NCBI GenBank assembly: GCA_041395665.1
Contig: JAWLAB010000002.1
Location: 310,001 to 374,000 of the forward strand
Direction of reading: 5' to 3'
DNA: 64,000 nucleotides
From: Pseudomonadales bacterium
Lineage (GTDB): Bacteria; Pseudomonadota; Gammaproteobacteria; Pseudomonadales; UBA7239
Shown here: one piece after another, positions 9,119 through 18,949 of the stretch
Layout of the letters: every line of letters starts with the position of its first letter
How positions within the stretch are numbered: the stretch's first letter is position 1
Notes under the pieces: generated by a model
Database searches by the model: none
Told to the model about the DNA's origin: nothing
Seen by the model: the letters and a program-made list of their open reading frames with translations, nothing else
Program-made: the position numbers and the translations under genes

Positions 9119-10558
9119 ATGTTTGAAATTGGCGTTATCCCCGTCGCTGGCGCAGGTCTGCGACTCTACCCCTACACCCAAGCCACACCCAAAACCCTGT
9201 TGGAAATCGGCGGGCAATCGCTATTAGTGCGCAACATTTCAATCATGCGCGAGCAACTGGGCGTCAAAAAAATCATTTTGATCATTGGCCACCACGGCGA
9301 TCAGATTCGCAAAGCGATAGGTGACGGCCACCAACTCGGCGTACAGATCGAATATGCAGAATGCGAAAATATTGGCGCAGGCTTAGCGCGCGGATTGCTG
9401 TCGGTGCGCGACAAAATTCAGCAGCCTTTTCCTGTCATTCTCGGCGACGAGTTATACCTCGACAGTAATCACCAACAACTCCTGCAATACGCCAGCGCAC
9501 CGGTTGATGTGGTGTGTGGCATCAAAACCACCGGCGACACCACACTGATTCGCAAAAACTATGCAGTGACTGTCAATGGCAACCGCATCACCGCGCTGGA
9601 AGAAAAACCGGAAGTGGTGAAGACGCATTATCTAGGTTGCGGCACTTATATTTTTTCGCCAAAAATTTTCGACGCCATTGAGAAAACATCGCCTTCAACA
9701 AAAACAGGACGCGTGGAATTGACCGAGGTGATTGGGCAACTCGCACAACAAGGTGCGGATGTGCGCGCCGCTCTTTTGAAAGGTGGCTATCGCAATATCA
9801 ATTACGCGGAAGATTACATCAGCGCGATGAATTTATATCGCAAAATAAACTTCGACCAATACCGCGTCAGTTTAGTGATCCCTACTTACAACGAAGCCGC
9901 AGCCATCGGCGATGTCATTGAAGATTTTCGCGACAAAGTGGATGAAATTATTGTCGCCGACAATCAATCACCGGATGGCACAGCAGAAATCGCTCTCGCA
10001 AAAGGCGCAACGGTAATTTCACAACCTTTAAGCGGTTACGGCGAAGCACTGCGCTGCGCTTTACAAAACGCAACCGGCGACATTTTGGTGTTGATGGAAG
10101 GTGACGCGTCTTTCACCGCCGATGATTTGCCAAAATTTTTGGCGTATATGCGCGATGCGGACATGGTGATAGGCACACGCACAACCAAGCAGATGATTGA
10201 GCAAGGCGCGAACATGGATGCTTTTTTGCGCTGGGGTAATGTATTAGCGGCCAAAGTGTTGCAATTTTTTTGGATTCGACAGGAACCACGCTTCACCGAT
10301 CTCGGCTGCACTTATCGCGCTATTTGGCGCGATACTTACCTTACTATTCGTGACAATTTATCGGCCGTTGGCCCTGAGTTTTCGCCAGAAATGATGGTGG
10401 AAGTGTTGCGTTCCGAAAGAAAAATTATCGAAATTCCTGTTACTTATCGCCCTCGCATTGGCGATATTTCCAAACACTCAGGCAGCAAGCTGGCCATCTT
10501 AAAAACTGGCACAAAAATGTTGTGGCTGATTTTGAAAAGGCGATTAGGTTTTCGCTAA
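9119..10558 (+). CDS. Sugar nucleotidyltransferase fused to a dolichyl-phosphate-mannose-synthase-like glycosyltransferase
   Basis: Residues 1 to about 240 are a nucleotidyltransferase of the RfbA/GlmU type: GAGLRLYPYTQATPKTLLEI is the nucleotide-binding loop with the activating Lys, and VILGDELYLD carries the metal-binding Asp. Residues of about 245-480 are a family 2 glycosyltransferase similar to DPM1-type enzymes: VSLVIPTYNEA, EIIVADNQSPDGT and the MEGDASF acidic motif. It therefore probably makes an NDP-sugar and hands it to a lipid or polymer acceptor. The C-terminal end has no clear membrane helix. I chose the ATG at 9119, with GAGG twelve bases upstream, over the TTG at 9107. Divergent from argS. 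The sugar is unknown. Confidence 0.85.
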   Translation: MFEIGVIPVAGAGLRLYPYTQATPKTLLEIGGQSLLVRNISIMREQLGVKKIILIIGHHGDQIRKAIGDGHQLGVQIEYAECENIGAGLARGLLSVRDKIQQPFPVILGDELYLDSNHQQLLQYASAPVDVVCGIKTTGDTTLIRKNYAVTVNGNRITALEEKPEVVKTHYLGCGTYIFSPKIFDAIEKTSPSTKTGRVELTEVIGQLAQQGADVRAALLKGGYRNINYAEDYISAMNLYRKINFDQYRVSLVIPTYNEAAAIGDVIEDFRDKVDEIIVADNQSPDGTAEIALAKGATVISQPLSGYGEALRCALQNATGDILVLMEGDASFTADDLPKFLAYMRDADMVIGTRTTKQMIEQGANMDAFLRWGNVLAAKVLQFFWIRQEPRFTDLGCTYRAIWRDTYLTIRDNLSAVGPEFSPEMMVEVLRSERKIIEIPVTYRPRIGDISKHSGSKLAILKTGTKMLWLILKRRLGFR

Positions 10559-10561
10559 CAC

Positions 10562-12124
10562 TCAATCTAGCACTGCATCATGCTTAGCTACCTGCGCATC
10601 CAATGCGCCTGTATTTTTCATCATCAATGCCAACGGAATAATGGCGACCGTCATCCACATAATCAGCCGGAAATCTTGTAAATAGGCCAGCTGCGCAGCT
10701 TGACGCAGCAACTCGCCGTCTAGCGCCATCAAGCCTTGCACGGTGCTGGTATTCCAAATTTGCGGCAACACTCCCCAATCCAAATTGTGATTAAACGGCG
10801 TGATGTATTCTGAAAAAATAGCGTGATTGCGCTGCACATTATCCGCCAACTGCGTCATCACCACGGAAATACCAATACTGCTGCCGATATTGCGCACCAA
10901 ACTAAAAATGGATGACCCTTCGGTGCGCAACGATGGCTCCAAGGTCAAAAAAGCAATTGTCGATAGCGGCACAAAAATAAACCCCAATCCGACCCCTTGC
11001 AAAACTCCCACCCAAATGACCGCAGATTCACTCACATCAACGGTGAACCCCATCATTAACCACAGCGAGCCACAGGTAAAAATACCTCCGGTTGCAATAA
11101 TAAAACGCGGATCAATACGATCCATTAAACGCGTCACAACGATCATGCCCAACATCGTGCCAGCACCGCGCGGCGCCAACATCAAGCCGGTATCCAATAC
11201 GGAATAACCCACCAAACTTTGCAAAAAAGGCGGCAGCAATGCCAGTGTCGCCAGCAACACGATGCCGACGAAAAAAATCAGCACCAAACTCACACTAAAG
11301 TTTCTATCTTTAAACAATGCCAGTTCAATAAAAGGGCGTTGATGCGTAAATATATGCACCATAAACATATAAAAAGTAACAACGGATACAACAGCTTCCG
11401 CAATAATTTCTGGTGATTGAAACCAATACAGTGTTCGACCGCGATCCAACATCAACTGCAACGCACCAATACTGATACTCAGTAGAAAAAAACCAAATAC
11501 ATCAAAGCGCCGTTCGTAATCCAAAGGTGATTCTTTCACCAAGGCCATCACACCAAACAAGGACAAAATACCTACGGGCAAATTGATATAAAACGCCCAG
11601 CGCCAACTGTAATACTCCGTCAACCAACCACCGATGGTTGGTCCAAGAATCGGTGCCACCATCACACCAATACCCCACAAGGCCATTGCTTTTGCGTGTT
11701 GCTCACGCGGAAAAGTGTCGAGCAAAATGGATTGCGACAACGGCACCAAACACGCACCAAAAACACCTTGCAGCATGCGCGCTAAGACCGCTTCCGGCAG
11801 CGATTGCGCCATACCGCAAAGCCCCGACGCCACGGTAAATCCCACCACACAAGTCACTAACAAACGCTTGCGCCCAAAACGACCGGCGATAAAACCAGTC
11901 ATCGGCATCACAATCGCAGAAGTGATGATGTACGAAGTCAGCACCCACGAAATTTGATCTTCGGTTGCCGACAACGCGCCCTGCATATGCGGCAGCGCCA
12001 CATTGGCAATTGTGGTATCTAAAATTTGAATGATGGCCGCCAACATAACGGCAGCCGCCAGCAACATCTGCCGAATATTTGGCGGCAAACGATCGACAAA
12101 AGTTTTGCGCTGCACAGGCGTCAT
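10562..12124 (-). CDS. emrB: DHA2-family multidrug efflux MFS transporter (EmrB-like)
   Basis: A 14-helix major facilitator of the drug:H+ antiporter-2 family. The first helix has the LDTTIANVALP motif typical of EmrB/QacA. GRFGRKRLL is motif A, and APILGPTIGGWL is motif C, found in antiporters. Its partner EmrA lies immediately upstream, so the pair probably forms a tripartite pump with a TolC-type outer-membrane channel located elsewhere. The ATG at 12124 is preferred to the TTG at 12130; it lies six bases past the emrA stop. Substrates cannot be predicted. Confidence 0.9.
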   Translation of the reverse strand: MTPVQRKTFVDRLPPNIRQMLLAAAVMLAAIIQILDTTIANVALPHMQGALSATEDQISWVLTSYIITSAIVMPMTGFIAGRFGRKRLLVTCVVGFTVASGLCGMAQSLPEAVLARMLQGVFGACLVPLSQSILLDTFPREQHAKAMALWGIGVMVAPILGPTIGGWLTEYYSWRWAFYINLPVGILSLFGVMALVKESPLDYERRFDVFGFFLLSISIGALQLMLDRGRTLYWFQSPEIIAEAVVSVVTFYMFMVHIFTHQRPFIELALFKDRNFSVSLVLIFFVGIVLLATLALLPPFLQSLVGYSVLDTGLMLAPRGAGTMLGMIVVTRLMDRIDPRFIIATGGIFTCGSLWLMMGFTVDVSESAVIWVGVLQGVGLGFIFVPLSTIAFLTLEPSLRTEGSSIFSLVRNIGSSIGISVVMTQLADNVQRNHAIFSEYITPFNHNLDWGVLPQIWNTSTVQGLMALDGELLRQAAQLAYLQDFRLIMWMTVAIIPLALMMKNTGALDAQVAKHDAVLD

Positions 12125-12130
12125 AGACAA

Positions 12131-13150
12131 TCAGTGCAATAGTCGTTGCCAGCGATTGCGTTCCGTATCAATCACCACGGTCGTACTCATGCCGGGGCGC
12201 AACAGCAATGCGTCTTGCGCAGGCAAATCGTCCAACTCGATGCGCACCGTAATGCGCTGCACCACTTTCACCCAGTTACCGGAAGCGTTTTGCGCAGGCA
12301 GGATAGAAAACTCAGCGCCACTCGCAGGGCTGATACTGGCGACATGCCCCTGCCAGCGTCGATCGGGATAAGTGTCCACTTTGATCTCAACTTTTTGCTC
12401 TGCGCGCACATGCGTTAAATCGGTTTCGTTGAAGTTGGCTTCAATCCACGGCGCATCACTCGCCACCAAAGCCAAAGCGGGGCTGCTGGCATTGAGATAC
12501 TGTCCGCGTTTCGGCAAGTGACTCACCACGCCATTGAAAGGCGCAAACACGATGGTGTGCGCTTGATTGATTTTGGCTTTGGCAAAATCCGCTGCTGCTT
12601 CTTGATAGGCAGGATATTGATCCACGGGCGCATCAGGGTGCTGATTCAAATTCGCCAACACACTGGCAATTTCCTGTTGCAGCACAGCCAATTTTTGACG
12701 CGCCAAATCCAAGGCCTGACGGCGCTCATCCAACTGCACTTGTGATACAAAGTGCCGCCCGACTAAATCTGCCACGCGGCGATATTCTTTGTCCGCGTAA
12801 GCGATGTTGGTTTCCGCCAACGCCAATTCTGCGCGCTTGCTGCGATAGCCCGCTTGCAGCGCTTCAATGTCGGTACGCACTTTGTCGAGCTTGGCTTGTG
12901 CGCCAGCTTCTGCTGCATCAAACAGTTCAGAATCCAGCTTGAACAGAGGCTGACCTTGTTTTACCGCTTCGTTTTCCGCAACCAGTACATCGCTCACGCT
13001 CGCCGACACTTCCGACGCGACCATGACTTTATCCGCCTTCAGATAGGCGTTGTCGGTATCGACATAACGCTCGCCCGTCAGATAAAAAAACGCGGCAATC
13101 ACGCCAGCCAAAACAGGCACGCTGACTAACAACAAACGGCGGGTATTCAT
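12131..13150 (-). CDS. emrA: HlyD/EmrA-type membrane fusion protein
   Basis: Periplasmic adaptor of the EmrAB pump. An N-terminal membrane anchor (about 5-25, LLLVSVPVLAGVIAAFFYLTG) is followed by a biotinyl-lipoyl half (DTDNAYLKADKVMVASEVS), a coiled-coil hairpin (about 85-180, heptad-rich with many Ala/Leu/Gln), the second lipoyl half (TIVFAPFNGVVSHLPKRGQY) and a beta-barrel domain. Its ATG overlaps the marR-type stop (ATGA), so the two genes are translationally coupled. The family assignment is firm; the gene symbol rests on homology and its neighbour. Confidence 0.88.
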   Translation of the reverse strand: MNTRRLLLVSVPVLAGVIAAFFYLTGERYVDTDNAYLKADKVMVASEVSASVSDVLVAENEAVKQGQPLFKLDSELFDAAEAGAQAKLDKVRTDIEALQAGYRSKRAELALAETNIAYADKEYRRVADLVGRHFVSQVQLDERRQALDLARQKLAVLQQEIASVLANLNQHPDAPVDQYPAYQEAAADFAKAKINQAHTIVFAPFNGVVSHLPKRGQYLNASSPALALVASDAPWIEANFNETDLTHVRAEQKVEIKVDTYPDRRWQGHVASISPASGAEFSILPAQNASGNWVKVVQRITVRIELDDLPAQDALLLRPGMSTTVVIDTERNRWQRLLH

Positions 13151-13644
13151 GGTGCAGGCTCCTCAGAATCGGCGCTGCCGAGTACATCACTCTCGACCCT
13201 GAGCAGGTTGTCCTTCATGGTTTGTAGCGTGGTAATAAATTGCGTCATAGTATTGGGCGACAGCTCGCCCACGGCAATTTCTCGACTTTCGGTAGCCAAG
13301 ATCCAAATTTGGTCTAGCAAGGGGTGAGCGCTTGCTGTCAGGAAAAGGCAGAAAGCACGGCGATCTGAAGCATCGCGCCGCCGTTCAATCAAGCCTGCAG
13401 CCTCTAACTTGTCCAGCTGACGCGCCAGTGTCATCGGCCGCACTTCAAGGATTTCTGCCAGTGCCACTTGTTGAATGCCTTCATTGCGCGATAAGTGCAG
13501 CAGCACACGACACTGCGCTTGCGTCAGCCCCAACACCTGCACACGATGGTTGAAATGGCGGCGAATCAGGCGCGCGACATCGTGCAGCAGAAAGCCAAAA
13601 GAGCCTTCCAACTCGGTGTGCTGCTTTGAGAGAGGGGATGACAT
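13147..13644 (-). CDS. MarR-family transcriptional regulator
   Basis: A winged-helix regulator of about 165 residues. The DNA-binding part runs from LTQAQCRVLLHLSRNEG through the recognition helix RPMTLARQLDKLEAAGLIERR to the wing RRDASDRRAFCLFLT, the standard MarR signature. It is the first gene of an operon with emrA and emrB and so most likely represses the pump until a ligand binds. I chose the ATG at 13644 because the upstream ATG at 13659 falls inside a palindrome that looks like the operator. Confidence 0.88.
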   Translation of the reverse strand: MSSPLSKQHTELEGSFGFLLHDVARLIRRHFNHRVQVLGLTQAQCRVLLHLSRNEGIQQVALAEILEVRPMTLARQLDKLEAAGLIERRRDASDRRAFCLFLTASAHPLLDQIWILATESREIAVGELSPNTMTQFITTLQTMKDNLLRVESDVLGSADSEEPAP

Positions 13645-13657
13645 AGCAAAACATCGC

Positions 13658-13682
13658 ATATAGTAAGTAATGCTTATTATAT
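13658..13682. promoter_or_regulatory. Probable MarR operator ahead of the emr operon
   Basis: An imperfect inverted repeat, ATATAGTAAG-taatg-CTTATTATAT, matches at 9 of 10 positions per arm. It starts 14 bases upstream of the chosen marR start, as expected for autorepression by a MarR dimer. The remaining 140 bases to ntrC show no gene. Confidence 0.6.
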
Positions 13683-13822
13683 GTCTGCCTTGCTATTTGT
13701 TAGTGCGTAGTTTCCGACATAGAAGCTTCCGTGAAAGAAGCTGCCGAGAGAGAAGCGGTGGAGCGTACAGACTAGCTGCCCACGCGAACACGCGCAGACA
13801 GCGACAAATAACCGTCTTTTTT

Positions 13823-15252
13823 TTATTCTGCCCCATCGTCATCGTCAGCATTCATACCCAACTCTTTTAACTTGCGCGTCAAAGTGTTGCGTCCCCAGCC
13901 CAAGAGTTCGGCAGCATCGCGCTTGCGACCCGCAGTTTGTTTCAATGCAGATTCAATCAAAATGCGCTCAAACACAGGAGTCGCTTCATCCAGCAAGCGT
14001 TCATGCCCGCGCTGCAATTCTTTTTCTGCCCACAAGCGCAGCGCTTGCTCCCAACCCGTTGCTACTGCATCGCTGCACGGTTGTTGCTGCATAATTTCTG
14101 GCGGCAAATCACGCGAATGAATATCGCGCCCCGGCGCCATCACCATCAACCAACGACAGGCGTTTTCCAACTGGCGCACATTGCCGGGCCAATCCAACTT
14201 GCTCATTGCCGCTTCAGTTTCTGGTAGCAGTGTTTTTTGTTCCGCACCCAACTCACGCGCCGCCTTGCTGAGAAAAAATCGCGCCAAGGCGGGAATGTCT
14301 TCTCGTCGCTCCGCTAAACGCGGCAATTGAATACGAATCACATTTAAACGATGAAAAAGATCTTCACGGAAGCGATGCTCTTGTACTAATTGCGCTAAAT
14401 TTTGATGCGTCGCGGCGATGATGCGCACATCCACTTTTACCGGCGTATGACCACCGACGCGATAAAACATGCCATCTGCTAACACGCGCAACAAACGCGT
14501 TTGTGTTTCGTGCGGCATATCGCCAATTTCATCTAAAAATAGTGTGCCGCCATCGGCTTGCTCAAAGCGACCTTGCCGTTGCGTCACCGCGCCGGTAAAC
14601 GCACCTTTTTCGTGGCCAAATAATTCTGACTCCATTAAATCTTTTGGCACGGCTGCCATATTCAATGCAATAAACGGTTTCTGACTGCGCGGGCTGTGGC
14701 GATGCAAAGCTTGCGCCACCAATTCTTTACCTGTGCCGGACTCACCGTTGATCAACACGGTGATGTTGGAATGCGACAAACGACCAATCGCGCGAAATAC
14801 TTCTTGCATCGCCGGCGCTTCGCCAATCATTTCTGTCGGCAATTGCTCAACAAAAGTTTCGTCACTGTTTGTAGATTGCACTTGCGATAAAGCGCGGCGC
14901 ACTACATCCACCACTTCATCAACATCAAACGGTTTCGGCAAATATTCAAACGCGCCGCCTTGATAAGAAGCAACGGCGCTATCGAGGTCCGAGTGCGCCG
15001 TCATGATAACAACCGGCATGGTAGGAAAATCGCGATTCACTGCACGCAACAACGCCAAACCATCTATCCCTGGCATACGAATATCACTGAGCAATACCGC
15101 AGGCGCTTGCTCTTTCAACGCGCGCTGTACCGCATCACCTGTTTCAAAAGTTCTGCACACAATACCTGCTTGATCCAAGGCTTTTTCTAGCACCCAGCGA
15201 ATCGAGCGATCATCGTCTACTACCCAAACATCAGCCGCATTGGCTTTTCCAT
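13823..15252 (-). CDS. ntrC: Nitrogen regulation response regulator NtrC (GlnG), start disturbed by a probable frameshift
   Basis: A sigma-54 activator. The receiver domain has the phosphoacceptor Asp in VLLSDIRMPG. The central AAA+ domain has GESGTGKE (Walker A) and the GAFTGA loop that contacts sigma-54. The C terminus is a Fis-type HTH (KRDAAELLGWGRNTLTRKLKEL). The reading frame is open from a GTG at 15193, but the true N terminus VWVVDDDRSIRW lies upstream in the same frame. No start codon occurs in that frame, while an ATG at 15252 is in frame if one base is restored near 15246. I take that ATG as the real start. It controls glnA with NtrB. Confidence 0.9.
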
Positions 15253-15255
15253 AAC

Positions 15256-16325
15256 TTATACATCCAGCGGTAAATACAGTGAAAAACGTGTGTTGCCCGG
15301 CGTGCTGTCACACTCAATCATGCCGCGATGTTGCGCCATGATGGATTGTGCGATTGCCAAGCCCAAACCCGTCCCCTCTGCGCGCCCGGAAATCATCGGA
15401 AAAAATATCGTGTCTTGAATATCAGCAGGAATACCTGGACCGTTATCCACAATATCCACACGACAAACTAATTTGTGTTGCTGTTTACCGATGGTGAATT
15501 GCCGTTACACACGGAGTACGCAAAACTACTCGAGCAAAATTCGTACCACTTTCTTGCAAAGCTTGCGCAGCATTGCATAGACATTGAAACACCACCTGCA
15601 ATAGCTGATCGCGATCGCCCAACACATCCGGCACGCTGGGATCGTAATCGCGTTCAAACGCGATCGCTTCACCGCACTCCACGCGCAATAAACTCTGTGC
15701 GCGCTCCAGCACTTCGTGAATATTGAGCGGCGATAATGACGGCTCAGCGAGACCCCAACATGCGATCCACCAAGTCGCAAACGCGATCTACTTCTTCGAT
15801 GATGATATTGGTGTATTCCATCAAGCCCGCATCAGGCAATGTTTTCGATAACAACTGCGCTGCGCGAATACCGCCGAGCGGGTTTTAATTTCGTGCGCTA
15901 AACCGCGCGCCAAATGGCGACTGGTTTGCTGCGAGGAAACAATGCTTCATCGCGACTGATGCGCAGCAAGCGATCAATCGCCTGCATTTCCAGTAGCAAA
16001 CGGCGCTCAGAAATGGGGCTCGCAGTAATATCTAGCGGCACACTCTGGCGCGCCAAACCCAACACAACATTGGCTTGGCGTTGAATAAACGGCGTTTGCG
16101 TTTGCAGAGCGTGATGCAGCGCGGCAACAGCTCATCCGCATCGCGCACCCAATCCGCCAACGGCTGCCCCAATAGATGCTGACAACTAGCCGCCAGCAAG
16201 TTTTCAGCCGCAGGATTGCAGTGCAGCACACGCAGTTCGTCGTCCAACAAAATCACTGCACTGGATAAATGCTCCAGCATCAATGATGGAAATTGAGCCT
16301 TAGAAGATCGTGGTGAAGGCTGCAT
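15256..16325 (-). pseudogene. ntrB: NtrB (GlnL) sensor kinase with about five frameshifts
   Basis: Piecing three frames together gives a full NtrB: an N-terminal PAS domain (MLEHLSSAVILLDDELRVL), the H box GLAHEIK followed after a shift by the NPLGG-type segment, a dimerisation region, the N box DQLLQVVFQCLCNAAQAL, and the ATP-lid motifs VDNGPGIP and GTGLGLAIAQ at the end. Frame changes occur at about 16127, 15885, 15755, 15508 and possibly elsewhere; most are explained by one missing base. As written the gene cannot make a kinase. Since no domain is lost and ntrC and glnA show the same type of lesion, local consensus error is as likely as true decay. Confidence 0.85.
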
Positions 16326-16332
16326 CTATCAA

Positions 16333-17133
16333 TTAAGGAGCCACGGGTTTTGCTTTAGGTGCAGGAGCGGGGGTCGGTGCAGCACCACCAAGCCCGCCAG
16401 CGCCACCGGCACCACCCGCACTTGCACCACTGCCTGCACCACCCATTCCGCCAAAACCTTTCGCACCACCAAACCCAGAAGGCGGCGGCGGTGTAGCGCT
16501 TGTGTTGTTACCGTTAATGGGCATGGATTTATGTTGATTCAAAATGGAAGTGCGACGCACATGAAATTTGACGGGCTCCGATTCAATCAGCACACGGCCC
16601 GATTTATCCAATATCTTCGCCACTACGGTGTGCGTTCCCCTTTCCATATCAAAAACGGAATACGAAAATCCTTGCTCTGGCACTGGCTGGCCGTCGTAGT
16701 ACAGCTGGGCGATATGCTGTTCTCGCACATCCGGCTCTGACATCGCGCTTAAATTGACCATGGCCGCTTCTTGATCAAAGTAATCATCATTGGCGGGACT
16801 GGTGACAACCAAGCGATCGTACTTATTGGAAACTTTTTCATTATTTTGTTCGGCCGAATCCCCTCTGGCACTCGGCGGCGGTACGCGATTGGCCTGCTTC
16901 ACTTCTACTGGTGTGGATGGACGATCTGTCGGCATTTTGTCCGTAAAAATAACCTGTCCATCTTTACCGACGCTTTTATAAACGACATTGGGATTCACCG
17001 GAGGCTGCGCCTGCTCATCTATAACGGCGTTCTCGGTCGAATTAGCTGCATCATCACCAGCCTGCGCGTACACAACGATGCTCGCGCCTGACAGCAACCC
17101 AATCATCAAAAAAGTCTTTAGCGTTTTTAACAT
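16333..17133 (-). CDS. DUF4124-domain exported protein
   Basis: A secreted or periplasmic protein of unknown function. The N terminus MLKTLKTFLMIGLLSGASIV is a signal peptide, with likely cleavage after VYAQA. Residues of about 45-80 (VVYKSVGKDGQVIFTDKMP) are a DUF4124 domain, and a beta-rich region follows. The C terminus is a Gly/Ala-rich, Pro-rich tail. I chose the ATG at 17133, with AAGGAG eight bases upstream, over the one at 17160. A DUF4124 gene between glnA and ntrB is a recurring arrangement in gammaproteobacteria. It sits downstream of the glnA terminator. Confidence 0.85.
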   Translation of the reverse strand: MLKTLKTFLMIGLLSGASIVVYAQAGDDAANSTENAVIDEQAQPPVNPNVVYKSVGKDGQVIFTDKMPTDRPSTPVEVKQANRVPPPSARGDSAEQNNEKVSNKYDRLVVTSPANDDYFDQEAAMVNLSAMSEPDVREQHIAQLYYDGQPVPEQGFSYSVFDMERGTHTVVAKILDKSGRVLIESEPVKFHVRRTSILNQHKSMPINGNNTSATPPPPSGFGGAKGFGGMGGAGSGASAGGAGGAGGLGGAAPTPAPAPKAKPVAP

Positions 17134-17190
17134 GGCTCTCACTCCTTTATGAGACAGCACTTGCCCACCACTTTACTCGTATCCACAAGA

Positions 17191-17226
17191 CAAAAAAAAG
17201 CCCAGCGCGCTGACTGGGCTTTTTTG
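17191..17226. terminator. Terminator between glnA and the DUF4124 gene
   Basis: AGCCCAG pairs with CTGGGCT across an eight-base loop. It is flanked by an A run on one side and a T run on the other, so it can act in both directions. On the minus strand it ends glnA transcription. Confidence 0.85.
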
Positions 17227-17267
17227 TCGAACCAGCTGTTTTTAGTAGCTGTTCTTAGCAGCTGAAG

Positions 17268-18676
17268 TTAACAACTGTAGTACATCTCAAACTCGATTGG
17301 ATGCGTAGTCATACGCAGCTTGGTGACTTCTTCCATTTTCAGGGTGATGTAAGCGTCGATCATGTCGTTGTCGAACACGCCGCCAGCGGTCAAAAACTCG
17401 CGATCTTTATCCAACGCTTCCAACGCCATATCGAGGCTAGAGCACACGGTTGGGATTTCTGCCGCTTCTTCTGGCTCCAAGTCGTACAAGTCTTTATCCG
17501 CTGCATCACCAGGATGGATTTTGTTTTTGATGCCATCCAAGCCTGCCATCAACAGTGCCGCAAAGCACAGGTAAGGGTTGGCGGTTGGGTCAGGAAGCGA
17601 GTCTCGATACGACGCGCTTTTTCGCTATTAACCCAAGGAATACGGATAGAAGCAGAACGGTTGCGCGCAGAGTACGCCAACATAACAGGCGCTTCGAAGC
17701 CAGGAACCAAGCGCTTGTAAGAGTTGGTGCCTGGGTTACAGAACGCATTCAATGCTTTGGCGTGTTTGATGATGCCGCCGACATAGAACAGAGCCGTTTC
17801 GCTCAAGCCTGCGTAGGCGTCGCCTGCGAAAATGTTTTTGCCTTTCGCAGTGATGGACTGGTGCACATGCATACCAGAACCGTTGTCACCCACGATAGGC
17901 TTAGGCATGAAAGTCGCGGTTTTGCCGTAAGCGTGCGCCACATTGTGTACGCAGTATTTCAGGATCTGCACTTCGTCGGCTTTTTTCACCAGCGTGTTAC
18001 CGCCAACGCCGATTTCGCACTGACCTGCAGTCGCCACTTCGTGGTGGTGCACTTCCAACACCAAGCCCATTTGCTCCATCGCGTTACACATAGCACCGCG
18101 CACTTCGTGCAAAGAATCAACCGGTGGAACAGGGAAATAGCCGCCTTTTACACCAGGACGGTGGCCGATGTTGCCGCTTTCAAAGCTGTGATCAGAAGAC
18201 CACGCCGCTTCTTCAGAGCCGATTTTGACGCTGCAGCCGGACATATCGACTTTCCACTTCACATCGTCAAATACGAAGAACTCTGGCTCAGGACCCATGA
18301 TGGCAAACGCATCCGCGCCGTAAATGGTTTTCAAATAATCTTCCGCGCGTTGCGCCACAGAACGAGGATCGCGGTTATAACCCTGCATGGTGGCAGGCTC
18401 TACGATAGAGCAGCGCAAGATAACGGTTGGCTCTTCGAAGAAAGGATCCAATACCTCGGTGCTGTCATCTGGCATCAGAATCATGTCGGATTCATTGATG
18501 CCTTTCCAACCACCCAATGAAGACCCATCGAACATTTTGCCGTTGGTAAACAGGCTCTCGTCTTCGCCCTTCGCTGGATAAGTAACATGGTGCTCCTTGC
18601 CTTTAGTATCAGTGAAACGGAGATCAAGCCATTTCACATCGTGATCTTTAATCAACTTTAAGGTTTTTTCTGACAT
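17268..18676 (-). CDS. glnA: Glutamine synthetase type I, with one internal frameshift
   Basis: GlnA makes glutamine from glutamate, ammonia and ATP and is the centre of ammonium assimilation. The first 375 residues are in one frame (start MSEKTLKLIKDHDVKWLDLRF, with a GGAG site). They include the FDGSS, PEPEFF, HHHEVATAGQ, NGSGMH and NRSASIRIPW motifs. At about 17597 the frame breaks in RIETRF; the expected PDPTANPYLCFAAL continues in another frame to the stop at 17268. Restoring one C (TTCCTGAC to TTCCCTGAC) repairs the gene to the normal 468-470 residues. The adenylylation Tyr is present in DLYDLEPEE. Because the gene is so central, a sequencing error is the better explanation. Confidence 0.93.
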
Positions 18677-18744
18677 GGTCTTCTCCGGATAGCCGCATAA
18701 CACGGGGTATAAAAAAGGAAAAAGTTTTCGAGCACATAACGGGG

Positions 18745-18760
18745 TGCAAAATATATGCCA
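18745..18760 (-). promoter_or_regulatory. Sigma-54 (-24/-12) promoter of glnA
   Basis: The minus strand reads TGGCATATATTTTGCA: GG and GC are separated by exactly ten bases, and it matches the consensus TGGCAC-N5-TTGC closely. Transcription would start near 18734, giving a leader of about 58 bases before the glnA ATG. Confidence 0.85.
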
Positions 18761-18824
18761 TCACCCGAAGCAAAGATAGCGCGGCTATTTTTGGCGCATG
18801 GGTGACAAAAAAAACATCCGTGTT

Positions 18825-18841
18825 TGCACTATAGAAGTGCG
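18825..18841. promoter_or_regulatory. NtrC binding site, promoter-proximal
   Basis: TGCACTATAGAAGTGCG has the GCACY-N5-RGTGC form of NtrC sites. Its centre is about 99 bases upstream of the predicted start and 32 bases from the second site, the same spacing as the two enhancer sites of E. coli glnAp2. Confidence 0.75.
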
Positions 18842-18856
18842 TAGACCTATCTCGAA

Positions 18857-18873
18857 TGCACCAAAACAGTGCT
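18857..18873. promoter_or_regulatory. NtrC binding site, promoter-distal
   Basis: TGCACCAAAACAGTGCT is nearly identical to the strong E. coli glnA site as I remember it (GCACC-N5-GGTGC). It lies three helical turns from the proximal site, so two phospho-NtrC dimers can bind side by side. Confidence 0.78.
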
Positions 18874-18949
18874 AGAAGTAAAACGCTATCCACGCTCGCC
18901 TCTAACGCCCTGCCCTATAATGCCGCTCCCCTTGTTCGGACGGCGCCTC

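Noticed and set aside
13721..13765. Three imperfect 15-base units starting AGAAGC between marR and ntrC
   Set aside because: Similarity beyond the six leading bases is weak; could be chance.
17555..18520. A 321-codon plus-strand frame
   Set aside because: It lies wholly opposite glnA, and its composition is a reflection of glnA codons. No family resemblance.
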